Source of the DNA: Cellulophaga sp.
Lineage (GTDB): Bacteria > Bacteroidota > Bacteroidia > Flavobacteriales > Flavobacteriaceae
Length of the DNA: 54,048 bases
NCBI GenBank assembly: GCA_030731855.1
Contig: JANQTG010000173.1
Coordinates: 1,859-55,906, forward strand
Direction of reading: 5' to 3'
Below the pieces are notes generated by a model, which did not search any database, was not told where the DNA came from, and saw only the letters and a list, made by a program, of their open reading frames with translations. This document shows positions 41,978 to 49,709 of this stretch, piece by piece; position 1 is the stretch's first letter, and each line of letters begins with the position of its first letter. The translations under genes were made by a program, and so were the position numbers.

Positions 41978-44049
41978 TGATAAAAAATAATAATAGGTAC
42001 ATCAATAGAGAAATTAGCTGGTTGCAGTTCAATAAAAGAGTATTACAAGAAAGTGCAGATAAAAAAGTACCCTTGATTGAAAGGTTACGTTTTTTAGGTA
42101 TTTTCTCGAATAATTTAGATGAATTTTTTAAGGTACGTTACGCCACTGTAAAACGAATTGTAGATGCTGGTAAAACAGGGAAAAGCGTTTTAGGTGGGGA
42201 GACAGCTAAAGTGCTGTTAGAAGAAATTACCAATACCGTTATTAAACAACAAACAGAAAGTTTAAAGATTTTAAAAGAAATTGAAGACGAACTCGAAACT
42301 CAAAATATTTATATAATCAAGGAAGATGAATTAAAACCTTCTCAGATTCAGTTTGTAAAAAATTATTTTATAAATGAGGTGAGTCCCGTTTTAATGACTA
42401 TTATTTTAAATGATCTTCGTGAGTTTCCGCTATTAAAAGATACCGCGGCTTATTTGGCGGTTAAAATGGTTTTAAAAACCGAAGGAAATCAAAAAATTGG
42501 GGATAATAAATATGCTTTAATTGAAATTCCAAAAGGAATTGATCGCTTTGTTGAGTTACCCAATGAAGACGAAAAAAGCTATATTATTATTTTAGACGAT
42601 TTAATAAGATACTGTTTGGCAAGCATTTTTAATATGTTCGAATATACGGCTATATCGGCGCACATGATTAAAATTACGCGCGATGCGGAATTAGATATTG
42701 ATAATGATCTTAGTAAAAGTTTTATTGAAAAAATATCGAGTAGCGTAGAAGACCGAAAAATGAGTGATCCGGTTCGTTTTGTATACGATAAAAGTATTTC
42801 AAAAGATACTTTAAATTTTTTGAAAGATAAAATGAATATCGAAGATACGGATAGTGTTATTCCTGGTGGAAGGTACCATAATCGTCGGGATTATATGAAT
42901 TTCCCAAGTTTAGGAAGAAAAGATTTAATGTACGACAAAATTAAGGCATTACCCATTAAGGGTTTAAGTTTAGAGACTAGCATGTTTGAAAGTGTAGCAA
43001 AAAAAGATTTTTTACAATACACGCCATATCATACATTTTCATACATCATTAAATTTTTACGAGAAGCAGCATTAGATCCCAAGGTTAGAGCCATAAAAAT
43101 CACGGTGTACCGATTGGCTAACAATTCTCAAGTAGCTGCATCGCTTATAAATGCAGTTAAAAACGGTAAGCAAGTTACTGTTCAAATAGAATTACAAGCG
43201 CGTTTTGATGAACAAGCCAATATTCAGTATGCAGAGCAATTACAAGCCGAAGGTGTAAAATTAATTTTTGGAGTTCCAGGATTAAAAGTACACAGTAAAA
43301 TTTGTTTAATTGAACGCGAGGAAGATCATCTTATTAAACGCTACGGATTTATTAGTACTGGAAATTTTAGTGAAACTACAGCCCGTATTTATACTGATTT
43401 CACCTTATTTACAGCGAATGAAAATATACTAAAAGAGCTTAATAAGGTATTCGATTTTTTTGAAACGACCTATAAAATTAATAAATACAGGCATTTGATT
43501 GTATCGCCTCACTATACTAAAAATGTCTTTAAAAAATTAATCGCTACAGAAATTGCAAATGCTAAGGCAGGTAAAGAGGCGTATATCAAAATAAAAATGA
43601 ACAGCTTTACGTCATATAGAATGGTCGATAAATTATATGAAGCCAGTAGAGCAGGTGTAAAAATACAATTAATTGTTAGAGGTATTTGTTGCTTAATTCC
43701 GGGTGTTAAGGGTATGAGCGAAAATATTGAAGCCATAAGTGTAGTTGATAAATTTTTAGAACATCCACGACAGTTTATTTTCGGTAACAATGGAAACCCT
43801 AAAGTGTATATTTCATCTGCCGATTGGATGACTCGAAATATAGATTATCGCGTTGAAGTTGGTTGCCCTATTTACGATGAAGATATTAAGAAAGAAATGA
43901 TAGATACTTTTGAAATTTCATGGAGTGATAATTTAAAAGCTAGAGTTTTTTCTGAAGCACAAGATAATGCGTATAGAAAAATAAAAGGGCCAAAAATACG
44001 ATCACAATTTGCTTTATATGAGTATTACAAAGCTAAGTTAGAATCTTAA
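41977..44049 (+). CDS. ppk: Polyphosphate kinase 1
   Basis: 690 residues, normal length. It reversibly polymerises ATP gamma-phosphate into polyphosphate. The N-terminal domain opens with YINREISWLQFNKRVLQES; the catalytic core has IKITVYRLANNSQVAASLI, the autophosphorylated His in GLKVHSKICLI, RYGFISTGNFSETTARIYTD and SADWMTRNIDYRVEVG. All phospholipase-D-like catalytic blocks are visible. It is translationally coupled to the SixA-like gene (1-bp overlap) and followed 10 bp later by ppx. Confidence 0.97.
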   Translation: MIKNNNRYINREISWLQFNKRVLQESADKKVPLIERLRFLGIFSNNLDEFFKVRYATVKRIVDAGKTGKSVLGGETAKVLLEEITNTVIKQQTESLKILKEIEDELETQNIYIIKEDELKPSQIQFVKNYFINEVSPVLMTIILNDLREFPLLKDTAAYLAVKMVLKTEGNQKIGDNKYALIEIPKGIDRFVELPNEDEKSYIIILDDLIRYCLASIFNMFEYTAISAHMIKITRDAELDIDNDLSKSFIEKISSSVEDRKMSDPVRFVYDKSISKDTLNFLKDKMNIEDTDSVIPGGRYHNRRDYMNFPSLGRKDLMYDKIKALPIKGLSLETSMFESVAKKDFLQYTPYHTFSYIIKFLREAALDPKVRAIKITVYRLANNSQVAASLINAVKNGKQVTVQIELQARFDEQANIQYAEQLQAEGVKLIFGVPGLKVHSKICLIEREEDHLIKRYGFISTGNFSETTARIYTDFTLFTANENILKELNKVFDFFETTYKINKYRHLIVSPHYTKNVFKKLIATEIANAKAGKEAYIKIKMNSFTSYRMVDKLYEASRAGVKIQLIVRGICCLIPGVKGMSENIEAISVVDKFLEHPRQFIFGNNGNPKVYISSADWMTRNIDYRVEVGCPIYDEDIKKEMIDTFEISWSDNLKARVFSEAQDNAYRKIKGPKIRSQFALYEYYKAKLES

Positions 44050-44059
44050 ATTATAGAAT

Positions 44060-44947
44060 TTGAAAGTACGAAAATTTGCAGCGATTGATATTGGTTCTAA
44101 CGCCATTAGGTTATTAACACATAATATTATTGAAGAAAAAAACAAAGCCACTCAATTTAGAAAAAGTGCTTTGGTACGTGTTCCGGTGCGTTTAGGAGAA
44201 GATTCTTTTACGGTTGGAGAAATATCAGATCGCAACGCTAACAGAATTGTAGATACCATGAAAGCCTTTAAGCTTTTGATGGATGTTGCCGGAGTAGAAA
44301 AATATATGGCCTGCGCAACCTCTGCCATGCGAGAGGCAAATAACGGACTCGAAATTATAAAAAGGGTACAGGAAGAAGCTAATATTCAGATAGAATTAAT
44401 TGACGGAAAAAAGGAAGCCGCCATTATTGCTTCAACCGATTTAAAGCAGTTGATGCAAAAAGATAACTCATATTTGTACATTGATGTTGGTGGTGGTAGT
44501 ACCGAATTTACCTTATTTACCGAGGGTAAAATAAAAATATCGAAATCTTTTAAATTAGGTACCGTACGTTTGTTAAATAACATGGTAGGCGAAGGTACTT
44601 GGCAAAAGTTAGAAGAATGGATTAAAGAACATGTCAAAAATGTTTCTAACATTTCTATTATAGGTTCGGGTGGTAATATTAATAAATTACATAAAATATC
44701 GGGTCGTAAAGAGGGCGAATCGCTGTCTTTTTTATGGTTGAAAGCCCAATATGCTTTTTTAGAAAGTTTAACCTACGAAGAACGCATCTCAGAATTAGGC
44801 CTAAATCCCGATCGTGCTGATGTTATTATTCCTGCAACAAAAATATTTTTGCAAGCCGCAAGATGGAGTGGTGCTAAAAAAATTCACGTTCCGAAAATTG
44901 GGTTGTCTGACGGGATTATTAAAACTTTATATTTTGAAGGTAAATAA
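44060..44947 (+). CDS. ppx: Exopolyphosphatase (Ppx/GppA, short form)
   Basis: 295 residues, TTG start. The ASKHA ATPase-like fold has AAIDIGSNAIRLLTHN (phosphate 1), YIDVGGGSTEFTLF (phosphate 2), CATSAMREANNG, and GSGGNINKL. It has only the two actin-like domains and lacks the C-terminal HD-like region of E. coli Ppx, which is the usual short version. It hydrolyses terminal phosphates of polyphosphate or the gamma phosphate of pppGpp. With ppk it forms a polyphosphate-turnover pair. The gene order pdxH-sixA-ppk-ppx is tight. Confidence 0.95.
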   Translation: MKVRKFAAIDIGSNAIRLLTHNIIEEKNKATQFRKSALVRVPVRLGEDSFTVGEISDRNANRIVDTMKAFKLLMDVAGVEKYMACATSAMREANNGLEIIKRVQEEANIQIELIDGKKEAAIIASTDLKQLMQKDNSYLYIDVGGGSTEFTLFTEGKIKISKSFKLGTVRLLNNMVGEGTWQKLEEWIKEHVKNVSNISIIGSGGNINKLHKISGRKEGESLSFLWLKAQYAFLESLTYEERISELGLNPDRADVIIPATKIFLQAARWSGAKKIHVPKIGLSDGIIKTLYFEGK

Positions 44948-44956
44948 TTTTATTTC

Positions 44957-45538
44957 TTACCCGTGAATGCTTTCTTTAGTGCCTAAATCCTTCATAATAT
45001 TAGCTTCGTATTCTAGTAAATCGTTCCATTTTTGATCTACTTCTTTACGCTCACCGTATTGTCTAGCAAATTTTAAAAACATAGTATAATGACCCGCTTC
45101 GCTAATCATTAGTTTGTGATAAAATTCGGCTAGTTTTTTGTCTTGCAATTCTTCAGAAAGTAACCTAAAACGTTCACAACTTCTGGCTTCAATAAGAGCG
45201 GCATATAACAATCTATGCACTAGCTGTGTAGTTCTGCTGCCACCTTTTGGGAAAAATTTTATAAGTTCAATAACATAGTCGTCTTTACGATCTCTGCCTA
45301 ATACCTGTCCGCGTTCTAAAATAAGGTCATGAACCATTTTAAAGTGGCCCATTTCTTCGCGTACTAAGGCAATCATTTCTTGTACCAAATCAGTATATTC
45401 AGGAAAAGAAACTATCAAAGAAACTGCTGTTGAAGCCGCTTTTTGTTCACAATATGCATGATCGATTAATATTTCATCAATATTTTTTTCTACAATATTT
45501 ACCCATCGTGGGTCTGTTGGTAATTTTAAGCCTAACAT
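44957..45538 (-). CDS. miaE: tRNA-(ms2io6A37) hydroxylase, MiaE-type
   Basis: 193 residues. This is a ferritin-like diiron protein: DHAYCEQKAASTAVSLIVSF, REEMGHFKMVHDLI, LIEARSCERFRLLSEEL and MISEAGHYTMFLKFARQYG carry the ExxH-type ligands. MiaE hydroxylates the isopentenyl group of ms2i6A37 in tRNA. The start MLGLKLPTDPRWV fits the family. It is convergent with ppx, 9 bp away. Confidence 0.93.
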   Translation of the reverse strand: MLGLKLPTDPRWVNIVEKNIDEILIDHAYCEQKAASTAVSLIVSFPEYTDLVQEMIALVREEMGHFKMVHDLILERGQVLGRDRKDDYVIELIKFFPKGGSRTTQLVHRLLYAALIEARSCERFRLLSEELQDKKLAEFYHKLMISEAGHYTMFLKFARQYGERKEVDQKWNDLLEYEANIMKDLGTKESIHG

Positions 45539-45545
45539 TTTTTTA

Positions 45546-45580
45546 AGTATTAAGTAATGAGTATTAAGTATTAAGTTAAA
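45546..45580. repeat. Degenerate 7-bp-period array (AGTATTA type)
   Basis: AGTATTA, AGTAATG, AGTATTA, AGTATTA, AGTTAAA, starting 7 bp upstream of the miaE start codon. It shares its word with the array after the cvfB-like gene. A looser run of AAC-type heptamers continues at about 45633-45655. Confidence 0.65.
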
Positions 45581-45649
45581 GCGTAAGTTTTGAGAATACT
45601 GGGGTTTAATTTGGATTCAAAAATTTAATTTTCAACTAACAAATAACAA

Positions 45650-46417
45650 CTATAAATCTAAATCAAACTCTCGTCTTAACAGATCGATTGCAGGATTCTT
45701 TTCTCTTAGTTTTTCGTATTTTTCTTCGGGTGTAAAAGCAAACTTTGTATTGGTCGTTTCATTTACCGTAATCTTTATTTTTATAAAATGATTGTCTAAT
45801 TTAGTTCTCAAATATTCCATTAAATCGAACTGTTCTCGTTCAATTTCTTTCTTCATGGTACCATTTGGGAGTTCTATCCAAATAGTAGTATCATCTCTGA
45901 GCTTTGGAAGATCTGTATTTAGGTTTGAAGCTAATATTTTTCTACCATCCGCATCAATTATCTTCACAAAATCTGCCCAATGCTTTTGCATGTCTTCTTC
46001 TGTAAACTTTGATTTCGGGAGTTTACTTTCATCAACTATAAATTCTTTTTTGTTAAGCTGATGTTCTTTTTTTAATTTTAAACTGGATAGGGATAAGCCA
46101 GAAACCCGATTTTGCGGACTATTGATATTTAATTTAGCAGGTTTATCCTCTGATTTTTCAATAGTCTCAGTCGATGTAACTTCTTTTTTTATTTCAGGTG
46201 TAATTTCTTTTTCGGTTTCCGAACTTGAAATCTCCTTTTTAGAAACAGATTTCGCTTCAATTTGCGAAACAGCATCTAATTTTTCGTCTATTACTTTGGG
46301 AAGTTCTTTACTACTTAGTAGTTTTTCAGTATTTGAAATTTTAGTATTTATAACCCTGCTTTTAAAATGCGATGCAGCAATAATACTATAGGAAGGATTA
46401 TTTAAGAATTCAGATTT
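45650..46417 (-). CDS. dnaX: DnaX tau-type C-terminal segment, reached by -1 shift
   Basis: The -1 frame relative to dnaX is open without interruption from the A10 tract to the TAA at 45650 (255 codons). I translated it across 45992-46417: a Ser/Lys/Glu-rich linker (NTEKLLSSKELPKVIDEKL, EITPEIKKEVTSTETIEK) leads to a compact domain, MQKHWADFVKIIDADGRKIL ... FAFTPEEKYEKLREKNPAID, ending RREFDLDL. This resembles the C-terminal domain of longer Bacteroidetes gamma/tau proteins. The ORF track shows only the part after an internal ATG (45650-45991). Translation on its own is unlikely; it should be the tail of dnaX. Confidence 0.8.
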   Translation of the reverse strand, partial: KSEFLNNPSYSIIAASHFKSRVINTKISNTEKLLSSKELPKVIDEKLDAVSQIEAKSVSKKEISSSETEKEITPEIKKEVTSTETIEKSEDKPAKLNINSPQNRVSGLSLSSLKLKKEHQLNKKEFIVDESKLPKSKFTEEDMQKHWADFVKIIDADGRKILASNLNTDLPKLRDDTTIWIELPNGTMKKEIEREQFDLMEYLRTKLDNHFIKIKITVNETTNTKFAFTPEEKYEKLREKNPAIDLLRREFDLDL

Positions 46418-47487
46418 TTTTTTTCTCCATCAAAATTGATAGAGGATAACTTCATAAGAGTAAGTTCTACTAATAGTCGTTGGTTTTTACTAGTCTTGTA
46501 TTTTATGTCGCAATCATTGGCAATGTCTAGCGCTTGTAATAAAAAGGAACTAGACGTTTTTTTAGACTGTTCTAAGTATTGTTTTTTAGCTTCATCGCCA
46601 ACTTCTAAGAGTTCTATAGTTGCTGGGTGTTGGCAAACCATTAAATCTCTAAAGTGCGCTGCGAGCCCAGCAATAAAATGATGTCCGTCAAAGCCTTTTG
46701 CAAGCGCTTCATTAAACAACAATAATAAGGAAGGAATATCGTGCGAAAGAATAAAATCGGTGGCTGAAAAATACGTATCGTAGTCTAAAACATTTAAGTT
46801 TTCGGTAACGGCTTGTCGGGTTAATTTTTTGCCAGAAAAACTAACGACTCTATCAAAAATGGAAAGTGCATCGCGCATGGCACCATCAGCTTTTTGGGCA
46901 ATAATATGTAAAGCATCATCATCGGCTTCAATTCCTTGATTTTCAGAAATATATTTTAAATAATTAGCGGCATCTTTTACGGTAATCCGCTTAAAATCGA
47001 ATATTTGGCAACGCGACAAAATGGTAGGAATAATTTTGTGCTTCTCTGTAGTCGCTAAAATAAAAATAGCATGTTTTGGTGGTTCTTCTAGTGTTTTTAA
47101 AAAAGCATTAAAAGCAGCTTGTGATAGCATGTGCACCTCATCAATAATATACACTTTGTACTTACCTACTTGAGGCGGAATCCGGACTTGATCGGTTAAA
47201 TTTCGAATATCATCAACAGAGTTGTTAGACGCGGCATCTAATTCAAAAATATTAAACGCAAAATCTTCGTCTTGTTGATTTTCGCTATCATTCTCGTTAA
47301 TTTTTTTTGCTAAAATACGCGCACAAGTAGTTTTGCCAACACCTCTAGGACCACAAAATAATAAAGCTTGAGCCAAATGGTTACTCTCAATAGCATTAAG
47401 GAGCGTGTTTGTTATGGCTTCTTGCCCAACAACATCTTTAAATGTCTGAGGTCTATATTTTCTGGCAGATACTACAAAAGGTTCCAA
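46402..47487 (-). CDS. dnaX: DNA polymerase III subunit gamma/tau, zero-frame product
   Basis: 361 residues. This is the AAA+ clamp-loader ATPase: Walker A GPRGVGKTTCARI (about 45-57), IDEVHMLSQAAFNAFLKTLEEPP (Walker B, about 114-137), Arg finger in PTILSRCQIFDFKRI. The four-Cys zinc module of E. coli DnaX is missing, replaced by NDSENQQDEDFAF. Domain III ends near 355, then the frame hits ten A and stops after KKNLNS. A -1 shift there joins the downstream frame to give about 612 residues, the size I would expect for a full tau. An upstream exact TATATTTG box (47542-47535) may be its promoter. Confidence 0.93.
   Translation of the reverse strand: MEPFVVSARKYRPQTFKDVVGQEAITNTLLNAIESNHLAQALLFCGPRGVGKTTCARILAKKINENDSENQQDEDFAFNIFELDAASNNSVDDIRNLTDQVRIPPQVGKYKVYIIDEVHMLSQAAFNAFLKTLEEPPKHAIFILATTEKHKIIPTILSRCQIFDFKRITVKDAANYLKYISENQGIEADDDALHIIAQKADGAMRDALSIFDRVVSFSGKKLTRQAVTENLNVLDYDTYFSATDFILSHDIPSLLLLFNEALAKGFDGHHFIAGLAAHFRDLMVCQHPATIELLEVGDEAKKQYLEQSKKTSSSFLLQALDIANDCDIKYKTSKNQRLLVELTLMKLSSINFDGEKKNLNS
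46415..46424 (-). promoter_or_regulatory. A10 slippery tract in dnaX
   Basis: On the coding strand, GGAG is followed by ten A and then TCTG. In zero frame the ORF stops four codons past the tract; in the -1 frame it continues 255 codons. Such tracts support ribosomal frameshifting or polymerase slippage, as known in dnaX of E. coli and Thermus. Confidence 0.7.
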
Positions 47488-47607
47488 TGCTAAATACTTT
47501 TACTTCGTTAAATTGAGTCTTTTTAGACGGTTTACAAATATAAAAATAGCTGAGCACTATCCGCGGTTTTAAATAGCGATAAGATATTTATTTATCAACA
47601 ATTAATT

Positions 47608-47615
47608 TACCTTTG
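47608..47615 (+). promoter_or_regulatory. -7 box of rnpB
   Basis: Exact TACCTTTG 5 bp before the predicted RNase P RNA 5' end. Confidence 0.6.
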
Positions 47616-47619
47616 CGCC

Positions 47620-47948
47620 AGCAGGTCACCTTATCGCCGTGTGCTAAACTTGTTTTAGTGCAAGGAGGAAAGTCCGGACACCATAGTGCAGCATAGCGGG
47701 TAACGCCCGTCACTCTAGTTCGCTAGGGTAGGACAAGTGCAACAGAAAGCAAGTACAGGTAATGCTGTAGTGAAACCAGGTAAACTCTATGCGGTGAAAC
47801 GTCATGTAAATCAGCGTTAAGAGTTGCGCGCTCGTGTTGAAGGGTAGGCGGTTAGAGCTTTTAAGTAATTAAAAGTCGAGATAAATGATAAGGTATCTTT
47901 GGTTTTATCCAAGGAGAACAGAATCCGGCTTATGACCTGCTTTTTTTT
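47620..47948 (+). ncRNA. rnpB: RNase P RNA (bacterial class A)
   Basis: About 325 nt. The closing P1 helix is AGCAGGTCA / TGACCTGCT; the conserved core GGAGGAAAGTCCGGACACC (P4 5' region) is followed by AGTGCAGCATAGCGGGTAA-like P8-P9 structures (in part), ACAGAAAGCAAG, and near the 3' end ACAGAATCCGGCTTAT, pairing back to form P4. A T8 run ends it. This ribozyme removes 5' leaders from tRNA precursors. It is flanked by dnaX (divergent) and csp (convergent). Confidence 0.97.
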
Positions 47949-47980
47949 AAACTGATACACTTTATTGGGGTAATACCAAA

Positions 47981-48012
47981 AAAAAATCCCATTCAGTTTT
48001 GAATGGGATTTT
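47981..48012 (-). terminator. Terminator of the csp gene
   Basis: Stem AATCCCATTCA / TGAATGGGATT with a GTTT loop (plus strand) and a T run on the minus strand; it lies 22 bp past the csp stop. Confidence 0.88.
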
Positions 48013-48033
48013 GTAAAATTTAGAAAGTATATA

Positions 48034-48225
48034 TTATAGTACTTTTACATTTACTGCATTAAGACCTTTTTTGCCTTCTTCTAAATCGAATTCAACTTCA
48101 TCACCTTCGCGAATTTCGTCGATTAATCCAGAGATGTGTACAAAATGATCTTTGTCTACTCCGTCTTCAGTGATAAAACCAAAACCTTTAGTGTCATTGA
48201 AGAATTTTACTGTTCCTTTACTCAT
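48034..48225 (-). CDS. Cold-shock protein (CspA family)
   Basis: 63 residues, a single cold-shock OB fold. RNP1 is KGFGFITE and RNP2 is DHFVHISG, preceded by GTVKFFNDT. The protein binds single-stranded RNA and DNA and acts as an RNA chaperone. The acidic tail region EGDEVEFDLEEGKKGLNAVNV is typical. It has its own terminator; the leader (48226 onward) holds a GTATTTTAAAATAC palindrome of uncertain meaning. It may be growth-related, not strictly cold-induced. Confidence 0.96.
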   Translation of the reverse strand: MSKGTVKFFNDTKGFGFITEDGVDKDHFVHISGLIDEIREGDEVEFDLEEGKKGLNAVNVKVL

Positions 48226-48327
48226 GATAAAAAATTAATTATTAATAGTATTTTAAAATACAAAGATGATGCCAATAATTAGAATAAACACTATAATACA
48301 TCACTTAATTTACTTTAAACTAGAAAA

Positions 48328-48777
48328 TTAGAGTTCTTTTTTAAAACAAAGACTATTTTTGACACCCATATAGGGCCCATAATTGGCTGTAATATCATAT
48401 CCGTTTTTCTTATACAAGGCAATCGCATCTGGTTGTCGAATTCCGGTTTCTAGAATACATGTTTTATACGCTAATGAACTTGCTAGTTTTTCTAATTCTT
48501 TTAAAAGAGCAGATGCAACGCCTTTACCTTGTTCTTCCGGCAGAACATACATTCTTTTAATTTCCGCAGTAAATTCGTCATACTTTTTAAAAGCTCCGCA
48601 ACCAATTGCTTGGTTATCTCTATACGCAATAAGCACCACTGCTAGGTCTTCTAATCCATTAAATTGATTGTAAAATTCATGTTCATCTCCATCCGTAATA
48701 CTTAAATCTTGATCTAAGGCTTTGGTTAATTTTTGAAAATCTGAATTATTTTTAGTACGTTTTTTGATTTGAAACAT
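48328..48777 (-). CDS. GNAT-family N-acetyltransferase
   Basis: 149 residues from the ATG at 48777; the track adds one TTG codon. The acetyl-CoA motif is IKRMYVLPEEQGKGVASALL, followed by KTCILETGIRQPDAIALYKKNGY. This is a small soluble acetyltransferase; the acceptor cannot be predicted. It lies between csp and the metallophosphatase on the same strand, with 14 bp to the latter, so it may be last in that operon. Confidence 0.88.
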   Translation of the reverse strand: MFQIKKRTKNNSDFQKLTKALDQDLSITDGDEHEFYNQFNGLEDLAVVLIAYRDNQAIGCGAFKKYDEFTAEIKRMYVLPEEQGKGVASALLKELEKLASSLAYKTCILETGIRQPDAIALYKKNGYDITANYGPYMGVKNSLCFKKEL

Positions 48778-48794
48778 CAAATTAAAATTAAAAT

Positions 48795-49703
48795 TTAAAT
48801 AGTAATGCTAATACCGTCTGCACTTATATTTTTTTCGGTATCAAAATAAAAATCAATTTTACCTAAATTAACCCCGAAACATCCTACTTGGTTTACTAAA
48901 ATATCATTTCCCACGCTATTCTTAACAATAGTTGGTTTGTCTAAAAAAGTATGCGTGTGTCCGCCGATAATCAAATTTGTATATTTTGTTTTAGCAGCAA
49001 GTTTTAAATCGTCGGGTTTGTCAGAACTATATTCATACCCCAAATGCGATAAGCAAATCACTAAGTCGCATTTTTCATCTTCTTTTAAAATACGTTCGGT
49101 GTCTTGCGCAATTTCAAAGGGATCCAAATACTGAGTTTCTTTGAATAATTTTTTACTCACCAAACCATCTAAACCAATTCCCAGGCCATAAACCCCAATC
49201 TTTATTGCATCGACAGTATAGATTTCGTAAGGTTTTGTATGCCCATTCATAATGGTATTTTTAAAATCATAATTCGCGGAAAGCAATTGAAACTTTGCAT
49301 GCGGTAGTTGTGCAAATAAGCCATCAATGCCATTATCAAAATCGTGATTCCCAATGGTAGCAGCATCATACTTTAACATGCTCATTAATTTAAATTCTAA
49401 CTCTCCACCATAAAAGTTAAAATAAGGTGTTCCTTGAAAAATATCTCCTGCATCAAATAATAAAGTATTCGGGTTTTCCTGTCTTAAGTGGGCTACCAAT
49501 GTGGCGCGCCTTGCTAAACCACCTAAATTAGGAAAGTTGGCATGTGTTTTAGGAAAGGCATCAATATGGCTATGCACATCATTGGTGTGCAAAATAGATA
49601 TTTTTTTTGCTGTTGGATTAAAACAAGAGTTTAAAGATAAACCTCCTAAACCTACAAATGCAGCGCTAGATGTGGTATTTGATAAAAATTTTCTTCTATT
49701 CAT
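48795..49703 (-). CDS. 5'-nucleotidase/UshA-like metallophosphatase domain protein (exported)
   Basis: 302 residues. The signal MNRRKFLSNTTSSAAFVGLG contains a twin-arginine motif, so Tat export is likely. The calcineurin-like phosphoesterase motifs are ILHTNDVHSHIDAFP (D-H), FDAGDIFQGTPY, IGNHDFDNG, CLSHLGYEYS and IIGGHTHTFLDKP; all metal ligands are present. This is the catalytic half of the UshA/5'-nucleotidase family. The substrate-binding C-terminal half is encoded separately, 6 bp upstream in the same operon. Confidence 0.92.
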   Translation of the reverse strand: MNRRKFLSNTTSSAAFVGLGGLSLNSCFNPTAKKISILHTNDVHSHIDAFPKTHANFPNLGGLARRATLVAHLRQENPNTLLFDAGDIFQGTPYFNFYGGELEFKLMSMLKYDAATIGNHDFDNGIDGLFAQLPHAKFQLLSANYDFKNTIMNGHTKPYEIYTVDAIKIGVYGLGIGLDGLVSKKLFKETQYLDPFEIAQDTERILKEDEKCDLVICLSHLGYEYSSDKPDDLKLAAKTKYTNLIIGGHTHTFLDKPTIVKNSVGNDILVNQVGCFGVNLGKIDFYFDTEKNISADGISITI

Positions 49704-49709
49704 GGCTTA

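Noticed and set aside
45792-46391. Two plus-strand ORFs of 89 residues each
   Set aside because: They are antisense to the -1-frame tau segment of dnaX, which has family resemblance; they are Ser/Phe-rich shadows.
48248-48261. GTATTTTAAAATAC palindrome upstream of csp as an operator
   Set aside because: The same 14-bp palindrome occurs at 2015-2028 away from any promoter; AT-rich palindromes of this size are plausible by chance.
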